In this document: piece after piece, positions 1 to 10,737 of the stretch
Layout: each line of letters opens with the position of its first letter
Numbering within the stretch: position 1 is the stretch's first letter
Assembly (NCBI RefSeq): GCF_042767895.1
Contig: NC_091576.1
Location: 13,063,262 to 13,099,685, forward strand
DNA length: 36,424 bases
Reading direction: 5' to 3'
From: Penaeus vannamei
Lineage: Eukaryota; Arthropoda; Malacostraca; Decapoda; Penaeidae
Translations under genes and position numbers: made by a program
Notes under the pieces: model-generated
What the model was told of the DNA's origin: nothing
Databases searched by the model: none
Seen by the model: only the letters and a program-made list of their open reading frames with translations

Positions 1-55
1 CACACACACACACAATACCACACACACACACAATACCACACACACACACACAATA

Positions 56-124
<69 letters not shown>

Positions 125-265
125 ACCACACACACACACACAATACCACACACACACACACAATACCACACACACACACAATACCACACACACACACAAT
201 TCCACACACACACACACACAATACCACACACACACACACACAATACCACACACACACACACAATA

Positions 266-346
<81 letters not shown>

Positions 347-746
347 ACCACACACACACACACACACACACACACAATACCACACACACACACACACACA
401 CACACAATACCACACACACACACACACACAATACCACACACACACACACACACAATACCACACACACACACACAATACCACACAATACCACACATACACA
501 CAATACCACACACACACACACACAACACCACACACACACACAATACCACACACACACACAATACCACACACACACACACACAATACCACACACACACACA
601 ATACCACACACACACACAATACCACACACACACACAATACCACACACACACACAATACCACACACACACACAATACCACACACACACACACACAACCGCA
701 TAACCACAAACATGCATATGAGCACAAACATGTGCGCGAGCACATA

Positions 747-816
<70 letters not shown>

Positions 817-1275
817 ACCACACACACTCAATACCACACACACACACAATACCACACACACACACAATACCACACACACACACAATACCACACACACACA
901 CACAATACCACACACACACACACAATACCACACACACACACACACAATACCACACACACACACACAATACCACACACACACACACAATACCACACACACA
1001 CACACAATACCACACACACACACACAATACCACACACACACACACAATACCACACACACACACACACACAATACCACACACACACACACAATACCACACA
1101 TACACACACAATACCACGCGCACACACACAATACCACACACACACACAATACCACACACACACACACAATACCACACACACACACACACAATACCACACA
1201 CACACACACACACACACACAATACCACACACACACACACACAATACCACACACACACACACACACACACACAATA

Positions 1276-1368
<93 letters not shown>

Positions 1369-1433
1369 CAAAACCACACACATGCATACAAGCACAAACA
1401 TACGCATGCACACACACAAACAAACAACCACAC
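1..1433. repeat. Compound CA microsatellite with AATACC interruptions
   Basis: Nearly the whole stretch is (CA)n broken at irregular intervals of about 14 to 40 bases by AATACC, so it behaves as a variable-unit satellite of the form (AC)n-AATACC. Two non-repeat islands, about 688-745 and 1366-1410, share the same words (CATGCATA followed by two bases, then AGCACAAACAT). This suggests the array was doubled as a block of roughly 680 bases. Long open frames across it (His-Thr repeats one way, Cys-Val repeats the other) are products of the dinucleotide repeat and are not genes. The array is cut by the left window edge. Confidence 0.97.
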
Positions 1434-1829
1434 ACATTTATACATGTATATTAAAGAAGCAAAGACAAAAAGAAGGAGGGCAAGAGAAGGAAAGATGCAA
1501 AGAGAAAGATAGAATGGGAGAGAATGAGAGAGGGCATGCCTGACAGATCAAAGGAACAGTGAGAGTGTGAGGTCAAGTTCATTCATAAAAATGTAAGTGA
1601 GGTTTTCTTCAGCTAGCCTTTTTTATATGCTAGTTTTGTAATTATGTATTATAAGTATGAACATTAGTAGTAATGTTTTGATATAATTTTGTAAAGTAGT
1701 TGTATGTATTGTTTATTTATGTAGCTGTAATTGTTCAGTTAGTTTTGTTTGACAACTCAGTTAAGTACTTTCTGTTTTAAAACTTGACTGTTTGCAAGAG
1801 TTAGTTTTTGGTGCTGTAGTTTTGCTCAG
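1434..1829. other. Purine-rich then AT-rich non-coding DNA
   Basis: A GA-rich run (about 1455-1560) follows the CA array. AT-rich sequence then runs up to a pyrimidine-rich stretch that ends in a splice-acceptor-like TTTTGCTCAG at 1820-1829. I see no gene here. If the next entry is an exon, this is the 3' part of the intron before it. Confidence 0.5.
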
Positions 1830-2052
1830 CTGTATTGCCTTGGACCAGAGTGTGGGTCGCAAGTGGTCCAAACTGATAGTGGTCACCAAGCCAAGTGAGA
1901 AGACCATAGCTGAGAGAGACCGCGTCGTATCTGAGAAAGTTTCGCGCAAGACTGTACCCATTGTCGACCCCGACACTGGGATTGTGAGCGTGCAGACCAC
2001 GGAGACCGTTGAGCGGATCATAGAGCGTGAGGTGACCTTCACACACCGGTGA
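1830..2052 (+). CDS. Candidate exon, charged unidentified protein
   Basis: An open frame with no ATG begins beside the acceptor-like TTTTGCTCAG and ends at TGA 2050-2052. It encodes about 73 residues, hydrophilic and regularly charged, with segments such as KWSKLIVVTKPSEKTIAERD and TETVERIIEREVTF. GC content and codon choice are clearly higher than in the T-rich flanks, as expected for an exon. The alternating charged pattern near the end could be a short helix or coiled coil. A weak donor (GTGATAG, from 2049) overlaps the stop, so it could be internal rather than terminal. I do not recognise the family. The other frames here are shadows. The frame and composition are seen; that it is an exon is inference. 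Confidence 0.42.
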
Positions 2053-5000
2053 TAGTTGAAGCTCAGTGTAGGGCTAAGAGGAGAGAGAGTTCTTAGGAAC
2101 TAGGACTGGATGCACCTTGTCAAGGCTTGCCAACTGAAGGTCATAGTGTTCTAACAGTATGAGCTTCATAGACCTTGGTTATTAGTGCCCTGAATGCCTA
2201 GTCACCTGAGTGAGGCAGCTGGAGATGGTAGTCATTATCCAAGCCTAAATGCAAATATCAGTGCAAAAGTAGGCTGATAATGTTAGAATCAGCAGCTGAC
2301 CCACTGAAATCTTTTCCTCTGCTCATTGATGAAAAACAAAGTTTGATTGTGGATTAGATCTTTTCCTGATTTCCTGCTACTTCTCAATGTAATTCAGTTA
2401 GTAACACCCTCTTCCTGTTTGTGAAAGTTATTTCAGACACTTGTATTTAAGTAAGATCAAAGAGCAGATGGGAAAGGCCTCTCCAACTAGCCCTTAGAAC
2501 TGAGGTTGCGTGCTTGGGAATGATTATTTAAAGGCATATTGTAGCCCCACTCTTTTTTTATACATCTTCTTAAGCCTGCGTCCAGTTGCCAAGTTGTTGT
2601 TTTTTTCACCTGGTAGCAAGACTAGAAGCAGCTGTTCCTCTTCCACCTGCAACTGTAGACTGTGATGAAGGCTGGACAACCACATCACCCTCAATAGCTG
2701 CTTGCCAGCACCCTCCAACTGTGGCACCAACAGATCTTACAGTATATGTATATAAAGGACCTAAGAGTTCTATGATAGTGCCTTGGTCAAGTGCATTTAC
2801 CACAGATCTGTGGGCTGCTGCCACATAACATCTGTGTTCTGGCCGCTGCACTCTCCTCTAAATCACAGACTCTGGGACATAAACCTCTTCAGCTGTTATG
2901 TTGCCAATCCGCCACCAGCACTCCAGCAAGCTGAGCCAGTGTCATGGCTCTCTGCCCCATTGGGATGTTGGCGGGGATGCTTGTTGGGGCGGTCTGCAAT
3001 TTTAAAAAACGAATTGTCTCTTCAGAATCTTAAATTGTTTTAATTAAAGTAAAATTTTTTTATATACAACAGGAATGATAAATTGGACTACTAATGAACC
3101 TGGTTATACATCGAATAAGATGAGAATCTGGTAAACTATCGGTTTAAAATGAGTTGCTCCAATGACTTGTATTTTGACCAATGTAGGCTGCATCATTTAC
3201 ATAACCACATGTGCATGTGTACATTTTGTGTCATACAACATATTAGTGTTATATATAGCAGAACAGCTTATAATGTGAAGGGAGAGCAGAACAAGATATT
3301 TTAATCAGATACTGAAGTGACAATGTTTGTCAACCAGCAGCTTCAGTTTTTTTGACAACTGATGTAATCCCACCATTGCTATGTATATGCACATGAAATT
3401 TACACTAACAAATCTTTATTTGCCTTCTTTTTTCTGTATTTCCTCTTTGTTAAAGTAGCTTGTACTTTACTAAATTTTCTCATAATGTAGTGCCATTTTG
3501 TTTATTCTGAAACTTATCTCCTTTATTTCTTGCTGGTTAAGATCACTTTGTCTTTGTATTTTTGCCTTTGAATCACAATGTATTTTCTGTATATTGTACT
3601 GCTGTTTAATTAAATCTTTTCACCCCATTTCTGTCTGCACTTTGTGAGTGATATTTCTGTGTCTTTTTCAGGTTTCTCTGTAATGCCACTATTGTTATGT
3701 ACAGTCACTGCATTTGTCTCTTCCTTACTGTTTTTCACTAGGTTTTATCTTGAATTTTAAAGTATTTTTTATTTTATGATTTGTCAGAACTTCCGAAACT
3801 TCTAAATATTATGTTTTCATTAATCATGTGTTTGTTTATTTCGACAATATTCATCTTCAAGATTTCTTGGCAAACCCTTAGTTTTTCCTTTCTTTTGTTT
3901 TTGAAATTATTTTGATTGATAGAATATTGTTAAAAGTTATTGTTTGATAATTAAAACTAAAGCTGATGAGTTTAACTGTAATTAAAGACGCATTTTATTT
4001 TTACATCTTCAGTTTGATAATGAAAATCAAAACCTTTTGAGAAATAGTTATACTAGTAACACATGGAATAAACCAAAATATGCAAAGTAGTACCCTAAGC
4101 AAGATGCTGTGAATATTTAAGAAAAAGTCATATGCAATTATAATAAGCAGATGTTTATTCATTCACAAATAAATTTCCACTGCTGATTCATTAACATTTA
4201 AAGCATTAATTGAGGGAATGGCATTATTATGTGAACTGTTCATCAGATTTATTCCATATACATTGCCTGTTTTCTGATAGCAAGTATTTTCTGTTTTTGT
4301 ACATTATTTTTTCTGTTTGCTAAATTTTATTTTTTTAAATTTTTATTTTTTATTTTTTATTTTTATTTTTAAAATATTTTGATGTAATGTTGCTATGCTA
4401 TCTAACCTACTGGTTCCTAGAAATGTATATCTATCTGTAGTTCATATTATAATATAAAAGTGTTAAATAGTTCTGTATATCCTTTATGCAAAAAAACGGC
4501 TCAAGAACAGGTCTGAAACTAGATCTGATTGTATGGCTTTTTGAATTATGTTTGTGAATATGTATTTTTTATATTTTAAAGTACTGTATTTAGTAACTAG
4601 TATTTCATAAAACTGTTAGTTTGTCTTTTTTACTTGTTTTGCATGTTTGTAAGTATAGTTTATTGTTATTTCCATGTGAATAAATGCAGAGCGTAACTAA
4701 ATAATTAATAGTTTAGAGATAGAATAGATTAATATCTTCTGAGCTTGTAGTTGTCATTTTTCCCTGCTTAAAACAATAAAAAAGCCGCTTATTTAGAATC
4801 AGTGCTCTAAAAGGTTTGAAAGTCGGTGAACAGGCTGTAGATTTGGCGCATTATAGTTTTCATAATCGTAGTACATTTGCTGTAGTATTAGAATAACATA
4901 CACTTCCATATGAAGTATCAAGAAGATAATCTATTCATTAACAGAATAGAAACTGATTGCTTAGAATTTCATTTGATTTTTTCTTGTTATGCATTGTATT

Positions 5001-5157
5001 TATTGCTCAGTGATTTTGTTTGTAAATGTAAGGAAAATAGGGAGAAAAGAATTGCCATTAATTTTGTTTCTATTATATCATGTCTTAGAAAGCATCTAGT
5101 GCTCTTACAATATTGTGCTTGGTGTAATATTAACAAATTCCTCATATGTTCTTCCAG
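2053..5157 (+). other. T-rich UTR- or intron-like DNA
   Basis: About 3.1 kb, strongly T-rich on the plus strand, with many stops in all frames. AATAAA signals occur near 4679 and 4775 and TGTATATA-like words occur. It reads like a long 3' untranslated region or intron. The only coding hint is a frame at about 2623-2828 that follows a pyrimidine tract and AG (TTTTTTTCACCTGGTAG) and gives about 68 Pro/Thr/Ala-rich residues before TAA. That frame is listed separately with low confidence. 3000-4900 holds nothing I can name. Confidence 0.45.
2623..2828 (+). CDS. Weak candidate exon, Pro/Thr/Ala-rich
   Basis: After a polypyrimidine tract and CAG/TAG-like acceptor at about 2605-2622, a plus-strand frame stays open to TAA 2826-2828. 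The peptide is rich in Pro, Thr, Ala and Ser, with segments such as VPLPPATVDCDEGWTTTSPS and YVYKGPKSSMIVPWSSAF. Local GC is above that of the surroundings. Equally long frames exist on the opposite strand (2606-2851), so coding is not established. It could be untranslated sequence of the exon at 1830-2052. Confidence 0.18.
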
Positions 5158-5496
5158 GTGGAGACTTGTCGGGAGACCTTAATGACTCTTTCTCTGACTG
5201 ACTGCGAAAATGCGAACACAAATTCAGATGCGATAATGAAAACAACAAAGGTGAATGATGAGGGAGAGGAAGCACATGAGACTGGAGGACAGAGAGATGG
5301 TGATAACCAGGACAGCCACAGAAAAAAGGTGAAAGCCAACGAGTCCCTGGATGATGGTGTACATTCTGCTGGAAACTCGACTGATGACCAGCTTGCAGCC
5401 GATGGGGCTACCATGTCAACAGACGACTCGGACCATGATGTTTCCATGCCTCTACCTCAAACAACTCCAGATGAAAATGCAAATAGTAAATATTAA
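5158..5496 (+). CDS. Candidate 3'-terminal exon, acidic C-terminus
   Basis: A good acceptor (CATATGTTCTTCCAG, ending 5157) opens a frame of about 112 residues ending at TAA 5494-5496. The peptide is low in hydrophobics and rich in Asp, Glu, Asn, Ser and Thr, with stretches such as EGEEAHETGGQRDGDNQDSH and a basic HRKKVK that could be a nuclear-localisation signal. It looks like the disordered acidic C-terminus of a larger, possibly nuclear protein. AATAAA follows 35 bases after the stop. A different phase from the same acceptor gives a short tail ending at TGA (…SGDLNDSFSD), so the true phase depends on the unseen upstream exon. Family unknown. It may belong to the same gene as 1830-2052. Confidence 0.45.
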   Translation: METCRETLMTLSLTDCENANTNSDAIMKTTKVNDEGEEAHETGGQRDGDNQDSHRKKVKANESLDDGVHSAGNSTDDQLAADGATMSTDDSDHDVSMPLPQTTPDENANSKY

Positions 5497-5530
5497 AGGG
5501 GTATTTCCATTCACGTTCAGTCTGCATCTT

Positions 5531-5536
5531 AATAAA
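5531..5536 (+). terminator. AATAAA polyadenylation signal
   Basis: AATAAA lies 35 bases past the TAA of the exon at 5158-5496 and is followed by an A-rich stretch. It fits the cleavage signal of that transcript. A second AATAAA at 6844-6849, after a further 1.3 kb of T-rich DNA, could serve a longer 3' end. Confidence 0.35.
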
Positions 5537-5595
5537 GAAAAAAAAGATGAAAAAAGAAAATATACTTCAGTTGTGATTTGATTGTAATATCTATC

Positions 5596-5632
5596 TATAT
5601 ATATATATATATATATATACATACATATATAT
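5596..5632. repeat. (TA)n microsatellite
   Basis: An uninterrupted TA run is followed by ACATACATATATAT. It is an ordinary dinucleotide repeat in the putative 3' flank of the preceding exon. Confidence 0.9.
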
Positions 5633-5640
5633 TTAAAAAA

Positions 5641-7740
5641 TGCTAACAATCTACAAAGGACTTAATCCTCCAATTCTTGCGACGACATTAAACTATGGTG
5701 ACCTAAAACTTCAAGCAGTAGAATGTGAATGTTATGTGGTACTGTGACATGGTCAGTGATTGTGTGCTTGAAGGAGTATACATATCATAGCTTTTTTCTG
5801 TGTTGTCCAGTTGGAAAATGATTCCTGATCGTGAAAATTTACTGTATTAGTCACATTTCATGCAGAAATTGAAAGAGGATTTATGGGGCACTGATCTTGA
5901 ATTATTTGGGGCACATTTTTTATCCAATTTTTAAAAATGTTTTGTGACTTATTGTCATTTTTAAAAAGGGTTGCCAAATGATTTTGAAATGATTGATGTA
6001 ACATTAGCTTTAACTACTATGACCTGGCATTTATCACATGATCATTGAAAATGAGGGGGAAAAGGGGGAAACATAATTGCCTTAAAATCAGTTACCACTT
6101 GATTCAGCGTATATGAAAGATATCTGTTTAAAGCATTTTAATGGATGGATTGTTAATGCATTTATGATTGGTAATGATTAAACAGGCATGAGTTGTTGTC
6201 GTTTTACATCAGATCTTTAAGGAAAGTTTGCAAAGCTTTAGCCAGTAGCTCTAAAGCATTGTCAAGCAGCTTTACTGTTCGGTGAATGTTGATGCAAGCT
6301 ATAAAAAAATTGTTTCCTTAATGTGGATATACAATCAATAGTTTATATTCTGATTGTCGGAGTTCATATGTGTGAATGCAGGTGTAAATATTGAATGAGA
6401 CAATTATAACATAGTTATTAAGAGTTCTTAAGATGTTTTGTAAGGATTTTATATTGACCAATATCATGTGAACATCCAGAGTCTGTCGTGTAGTTTGTAC
6501 CGGGAATTATGAGTGAGCCAATTTTAATCAGTTATGGTTATTTCACTTCTAATTTTAAGATTTTGTTTTTAGATCAACCTGTTAATTGTTTAGATTGTAA
6601 TTATGGAATTGTAAAGTTGTCATTTTGGACTATCACAGTTGCAGTGTTTTAGGTTACCTAGAAAAGAACCCATAGTGTAATTTTTCTATAACATGTCACA
6701 TGTCGGGTCCACTGGCGATTCCAGAGAACTTGTAAAAAGAATTATACTGCCTCTGTGATTGATCAAAGTGTCCTCCTTTCTGTGCAGCTTTTTCCTAGCA
6801 CTGTGAGCAAGCTATGTTCATACATACGAAGATAATCTTTTGTAAATAAAGAGTTATACCAGATAAGTCGTGAATTTTTGTTTTCTTTGATACTCATCAG
6901 ATTTTACATGAGAAATGATGATTGTAGGAAATTATTTATTAATAGTGGACATTGTCAACAACAGATAATTTCAATTTATACTAAGGTTACCAAGAGGCAA
7001 TTGTATAAAAGTGATATAAGAAAATGTTTCCTGCCTTGTATAAAAGCTTTTTCTGTTACCGAACAGGCTGGAGTACAACTAAATTACCCAATTTTTATGC
7101 CACATACAGATTGATCTTCCAAAATAAGGACGTGTATGATTAAGAACTTAAAACTTTCTCCAAATACTGGAATGCTCTCTTCAGATGCTTCTCTTTTTAT
7201 GCCAGTAAAATCCCTGTTACAAAGAAGCCCAAACGATTGCAGTGAAAGAAGTTTATCCATAGAATAACTATTATGGTGCTGCAAGTTAAATTTCAGTTAT
7301 ATGTCCATTAGCCAACTGTTTGGACAATTCATTCTGAAACAAATCTCATACTTGGCAAATGAATGCTAAAATGATAATCAAAATAATGAAAATAAGTTAC
7401 CATAAAAGCAGTGCACACATGAGATACCAAACACAGGAGAAGAGAAAGACATTGCAAACAAACATTAACATTCTATTCAATAGCTCTAAGTTTGGGAGAT
7501 AGAAAAATGTGACAGTAACTGCATTGATGATTCAATACACTAAAAGAAATGTATCACAAGTGCACACCCCAATTCACACAAATTAAACTGAAAAAGAATA
7601 TGTTCAAATATAAGTTATTCATAATAGTAATCGTTTGGAAGATATTACATAAATATGGGTAATGAATTAGAAACTACAAATAAATACCATTAATACAAAA
7701 ATGTCAAGTCCTTCCAGAGCTGTGAGGAAGTTTACAATAG
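5641..7740. other. AT-rich non-coding DNA, no gene seen
   Basis: About 2.1 kb with frequent stops in every frame and no recognisable protein, RNA or inverted-repeat structure. The first 1.2 kb keep the T-rich plus-strand bias of a 3' UTR and end at AATAAA 6844-6849. From about 7300 the strand bias changes to A-rich. Confidence 0.5.
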
Positions 7741-8045
7741 TTTCATTGAACAATGTTGGGTAAGCTAAATATAAGAATTATGGTGACAAAAATAATAATG
7801 AATGTTATGACAATATAAATGCATAGCAATAGCAGCAGCAGCAGCAGCAAAAACATAGTAGTAATGGTAATAATGATAATAAAATAATAAATAATAATAA
7901 AAAACAATAAATTACAATGCAAGTGCTTATAATTGATTGTGGTGCTAAACAATATAATCACGATAATGATATTGGTTGTAGAATAACAACGATATAAAAT
8001 TAAACAAAGCTGTAATAACAAAAATACTAATAAAAATAAGATCAA
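7741..8045. repeat. AT-rich trinucleotide low-complexity DNA
   Basis: Imperfect (AAT/ATA)n tracts with a short (AGC)n run near 7830-7850. The open minus-strand frame rich in Ile and Leu is a by-product of the repeat. Confidence 0.8.
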
Positions 8046-8335
8046 ATGCCACTACAGTCAAAAGTGAGGTGTAGCTCCACTTTGTAACATTGCTACAACG
8101 CGGATCTAGCATAGTATGTCCTTCAAACTAAGGGGTTGTTTTATGAGATTGGTAGCAAGGCGTGAAATGCAGCGCAAGCCCACCCACCCCGAATTCTGTG
8201 CCTGTTGTTGTCGTATGGGGATAATGCTACTTTCAGTATTCCACGTCGTGCTCGTTCAGACAACTTGTCAGGACCGGGGCTGGATTTCAACGGATATTTG
8301 TCTGCTAAACGGAAACAAAAGATGACCGAAAGGTG

Positions 8336-8345
8336 GTGACGTCAC
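8336..8345. promoter_or_regulatory. Palindromic CRE, GTGACGTCAC (arm A)
   Basis: A perfect 10-base palindrome containing the full CREB/ATF site TGACGTCA. It is kept intact in the partner arm at 18638-18647 although flanking bases have diverged. That fits a once-functional promoter element of the duplicated unit. No transcript start can be fixed from sequence. Confidence 0.4.
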
Positions 8346-8956
8346 TACGGGATTTTCATCGGAAGGCCGTATTTTTAAATTTTATATGACTACAGATGGT
8401 TTAATATAAAAGAAAAGTGGTAAAAAACATTATTGAGATATTTTCCTATGTTCAAATAAATCAAACAAGAAAATGCTGAAACCATTGGTATGAACTGATA
8501 TGATGTTGCAGACCGAAGGCCATCGAGGCGGAAATTTTATTCGATGTCACGTCAGCTGGGTCTTCCAGCTGGGCATCACCAAAGGTAGAACCACAGTCCC
8601 ATGGAGTGACTTTAAACCTTCAGTCCTACAACACACTCGCTATGAATAGTCCTATATTTTTTAGATAAATCGTTTACTGAATAAGAATATGTCGCATTTT
8701 CTAAGTTACACATCTAATACATTTTCTACAGAGAGATGCAGGTGCATTTTATGTTGCTGAATGTTATATTATTGACATGGTAATGTAATTATTGTATAAT
8801 GTTTTATGCACTGCAATAAACAAGAATGTTATGCAGGGAATCTTAGTCACTAGACTCTGATCCTACGCATCGTAAATGTAATCTAATATTTATCAGTTTA
8901 TGATAGTGTGTTGTCCAATTTTATTATTTATATTCGTTTTCTTATTTGGTGTTTAG

Positions 8957-9057
8957 AGAACTGGAGAAATACTGCTACGGAAAAGCGGTCAGCTCGCGTT
9001 CGGAACCTCAAAGACCTTTGCTGCCCAGAATGCAACCAACTCGAAAGTAAAGATTAA
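8957..9057 (+). pseudogene. Exon-like fragment with CCPEC motif
   Basis: After an acceptor-like TTTGGTGTTTAG (ending 8956) a short frame runs to TAA 9055-9057 and contains ATEKRSARVRNLKDLCCPEC. The matching place in arm B also follows a TTTAG acceptor and encodes a related but shifted peptide (TEMLLRKSCQSCPNVRELV) before a stop. Conservation of the acceptor and reading sense in both arms suggests a terminal exon of an old duplicated gene. The Cys pairs hint at metal binding but are too few to classify. Family unknown. Confidence 0.22.
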
Positions 9058-9237
9058 ACTGTTTCATCATACCGGTGTCTTTTATTTCACTCGCAACATA
9101 GGTTTTACAACTCCTTTGATGCATAATTAACCTACCTACACCTGACAAACTCTAGAATGCCCTTTGATAACATCAATAAAGGGCAATAAAATTACCCATT
9201 ACCCAATAAAATTACATGCTTACATACAAATGCTACA

Positions 9238-9397
9238 ATGACTTCATCTCGTCCTGTTCGCCCAGATGCGAAGGAGGGTGAGGTGGACGAGATGGACAAC
9301 TTGTCGGACGAGAAAGTATAGGTTTCGAATGGTCAAAACATCTTGTCCATCAAGGAGTTGTGAACGCAGCATAAGAAGACGAAGAACGAGGCCCAAG
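9238..9397 (+). pseudogene. Exon-like acidic frame with two stops
   Basis: An ATG at 9238 opens a frame reading MTSSRPVRPDAKEGEVDEMD, then TAG (9319) and TGA (9361). The same frame continues with a coding-like lysine-rich tail up to a donor-like CAAG/GTAGGG at 9397/9398. It lies in the part of arm A that is missing from arm B. It looks like a decayed first exon. I do not recognise the protein. Confidence 0.25.
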
Positions 9398-9973
9398 GTA
9401 GGGGACCACTTCTACCTTGGACATTAACCCTCGTCTCAATTAATTTTGCAAGGTCTTTTTTTCTCTACCTTGCTTTTTCCTTCTCTTCGTCCCTTTCTAT
9501 CCACATGCTCAAGTGTAAGAGCCGTGCTAAAAGGATGAAAGGTTGGCTTTATGTCAATCCTCAACGGCCTTCGTATTCCGTTTGCTATTCTCTCTTAAGT
9601 TCAAAATGTATCTTTCCCATTTGATGATTTGGTAATTTTACAGAATACCTTCGCATAACCAATTGCGACGCTTTTGGGTCGATGGATTCCTCTCTCTCTA
9701 CCAACCAAATATATCGAAATTGTGCCATGACTCACCCACCCACCCACCATTAGCGATAATCTTGGTCCCAATAGCAGAGGAAGGCATGAAAGGTACCGGG
9801 GAAATTACAGGGTAAAATATAAATAATATTGTAGTTACGTATTTTGTTACACGAACGCGCCCGGATTCATGGATTCGCTTATGCGAACGAGTGGTCGTGT
9901 TGCCCACTTGGGGTGTTCACTTTTTATTTTAATGCCTTTTTCTGATGCCCTTTTGACAAGCCCTTGCCCTTTT

Positions 9974-9979
9974 TATAAA
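9974..9979 (+). promoter_or_regulatory. LTR TATA box
   Basis: TATAAA inside CCTTTTTATAAACGCC, 77 bases into the 5' LTR and repeated identically in the 3' LTR (16860-16865). Its place upstream of AATAAA (10290-10295) fits the U3 promoter of the element. Confidence 0.5.
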
Positions 9980-10289
9980 CGCCACACCTCCAGAAGTATA
10001 CATAGTAAGTTTTGGGTTCGATAGGAGCTCGTTTAACCCACACTCAAACCTCTTACAATTTGGATACTTGGCTACCCCTACCGTGACGCGCCATGGAGTC
10101 GCCACAGAAGGCAGTTGGCGGGTGACCTTGACTGTGGAGAGGTGTGAGTGTGGGCTGGGATGGATTCCTGATTTCTGGATTTTCTTGTGCTGTGATATTT
10201 TCTGATATACTGCGGTGCTACCTTGATGCCAAGTGTTTTCCCGTGCCTCATCTGTGATTTCGAGGCTGTAGTAGCAGTAGTGCTTCGTG

Positions 10290-10295
10290 AATAAA
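10290..10295 (+). terminator. LTR polyadenylation signal AATAAA
   Basis: AATAAA in GTGAATAAAGGCG, duplicated in the 3' LTR at 17176-17181, where it would act for the genomic transcript. Confidence 0.5.
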
Positions 10296-10454
10296 GGCGT
10301 GCACATGAACAGATTTTATGGCCACTCCTGTAGGAGGTAGAAATGGCCGGCTTTTCCCCATGCCCATGCCCACATCTTCTCTACGGTCCGAGGATCACTC
10401 GTCAGCTCCTGTAGTAGGGTGAGTGTCGGTGCCCCCACACTTAACCACGCTACA

Positions 10455-10737
10455 GATTCGTGGTGGCGAGCGAGGGATAGGGTTTTGTTTACTTCCATGC
10501 CCACGCCTTGTTTTTATGGTATTTTCTGTTTTACTTAAATGTCATGGGTTTTTAGTATTTTTTTATTTTCAACTTTAAACTCTTATGGGTAATTTTATTG
10601 TTTTATTGGGCTTGTTTTTTCTAGCTTTTTACTTCAACTTTAATGGGTATTATTTGTAGCAGGTTTTGCTGCTGCTTTTCTTGGATTTCATTTTATTGTT
10701 TTTCGATTTTAGTTGTTTACTTATTATTGTGGTAGAG
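10455..10737 (+). other. Element leader with possible primer-binding site
   Basis: Directly after the LTR comes GATTCG and then TGGTGGCGAGCGAGGGAT (10461-10478). A TGG start within a few bases of the LTR is the usual look of a tRNA primer-binding site, but I cannot match it to a tRNA with certainty. The rest is T-rich leader without a gene. Confidence 0.4.

Larger units (their letters stand above)
8241..9835 (+). repeat. Inverted duplication, arm A
   Basis: This segment aligns in order with the reverse complement of 17600-18732, with substitutions and indels. Shared landmarks are CTGCTAAACGGAAACAAAAG (8301-8320; the B copy lies at about 18658-18677), GTGACGTCAC, the segment around GAACTGATATGA (about 8492), TAGATAAATCGTTTAC (about 8664), CTGCTACGGAAAAGC (about 8973), CGATGGATTC (about 9680) and GAAAGGTACC (about 9788). 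Arm A has roughly 400 more bases than arm B between about 9015 and 9620. The copies are clearly diverged, so this is an old duplication or two members of an interspersed repeat in opposite orientation. Confidence 0.8.
9898..10454 (+). repeat. 5' LTR
   Basis: 557 bases with TG…CA ends, matching 16784-17340 at an exact offset of 6886 with no indel and about 8 substitutions (clustered near the start and around 10312-10325). It contains TATAAA at 9974-9979 and AATAAA at 10290-10295, which fits U3, R and U5 order. A 125-codon minus-strand frame crosses it (10306-9929); I treat it as incidental. Confidence 0.95.

Noticed and set aside
732..1454. 240-codon His/Thr-rich frame, and Cys/Val-rich frame on the other strand
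   Set aside because: Pure translation of the CA/AATACC microsatellite; no unique sequence or splice context.
7743..8045. Hydrophobic Ile/Leu-rich minus-strand frame as a membrane protein
   Set aside because: Arises from AAT/ATA low-complexity DNA; no non-repeat coding signal.
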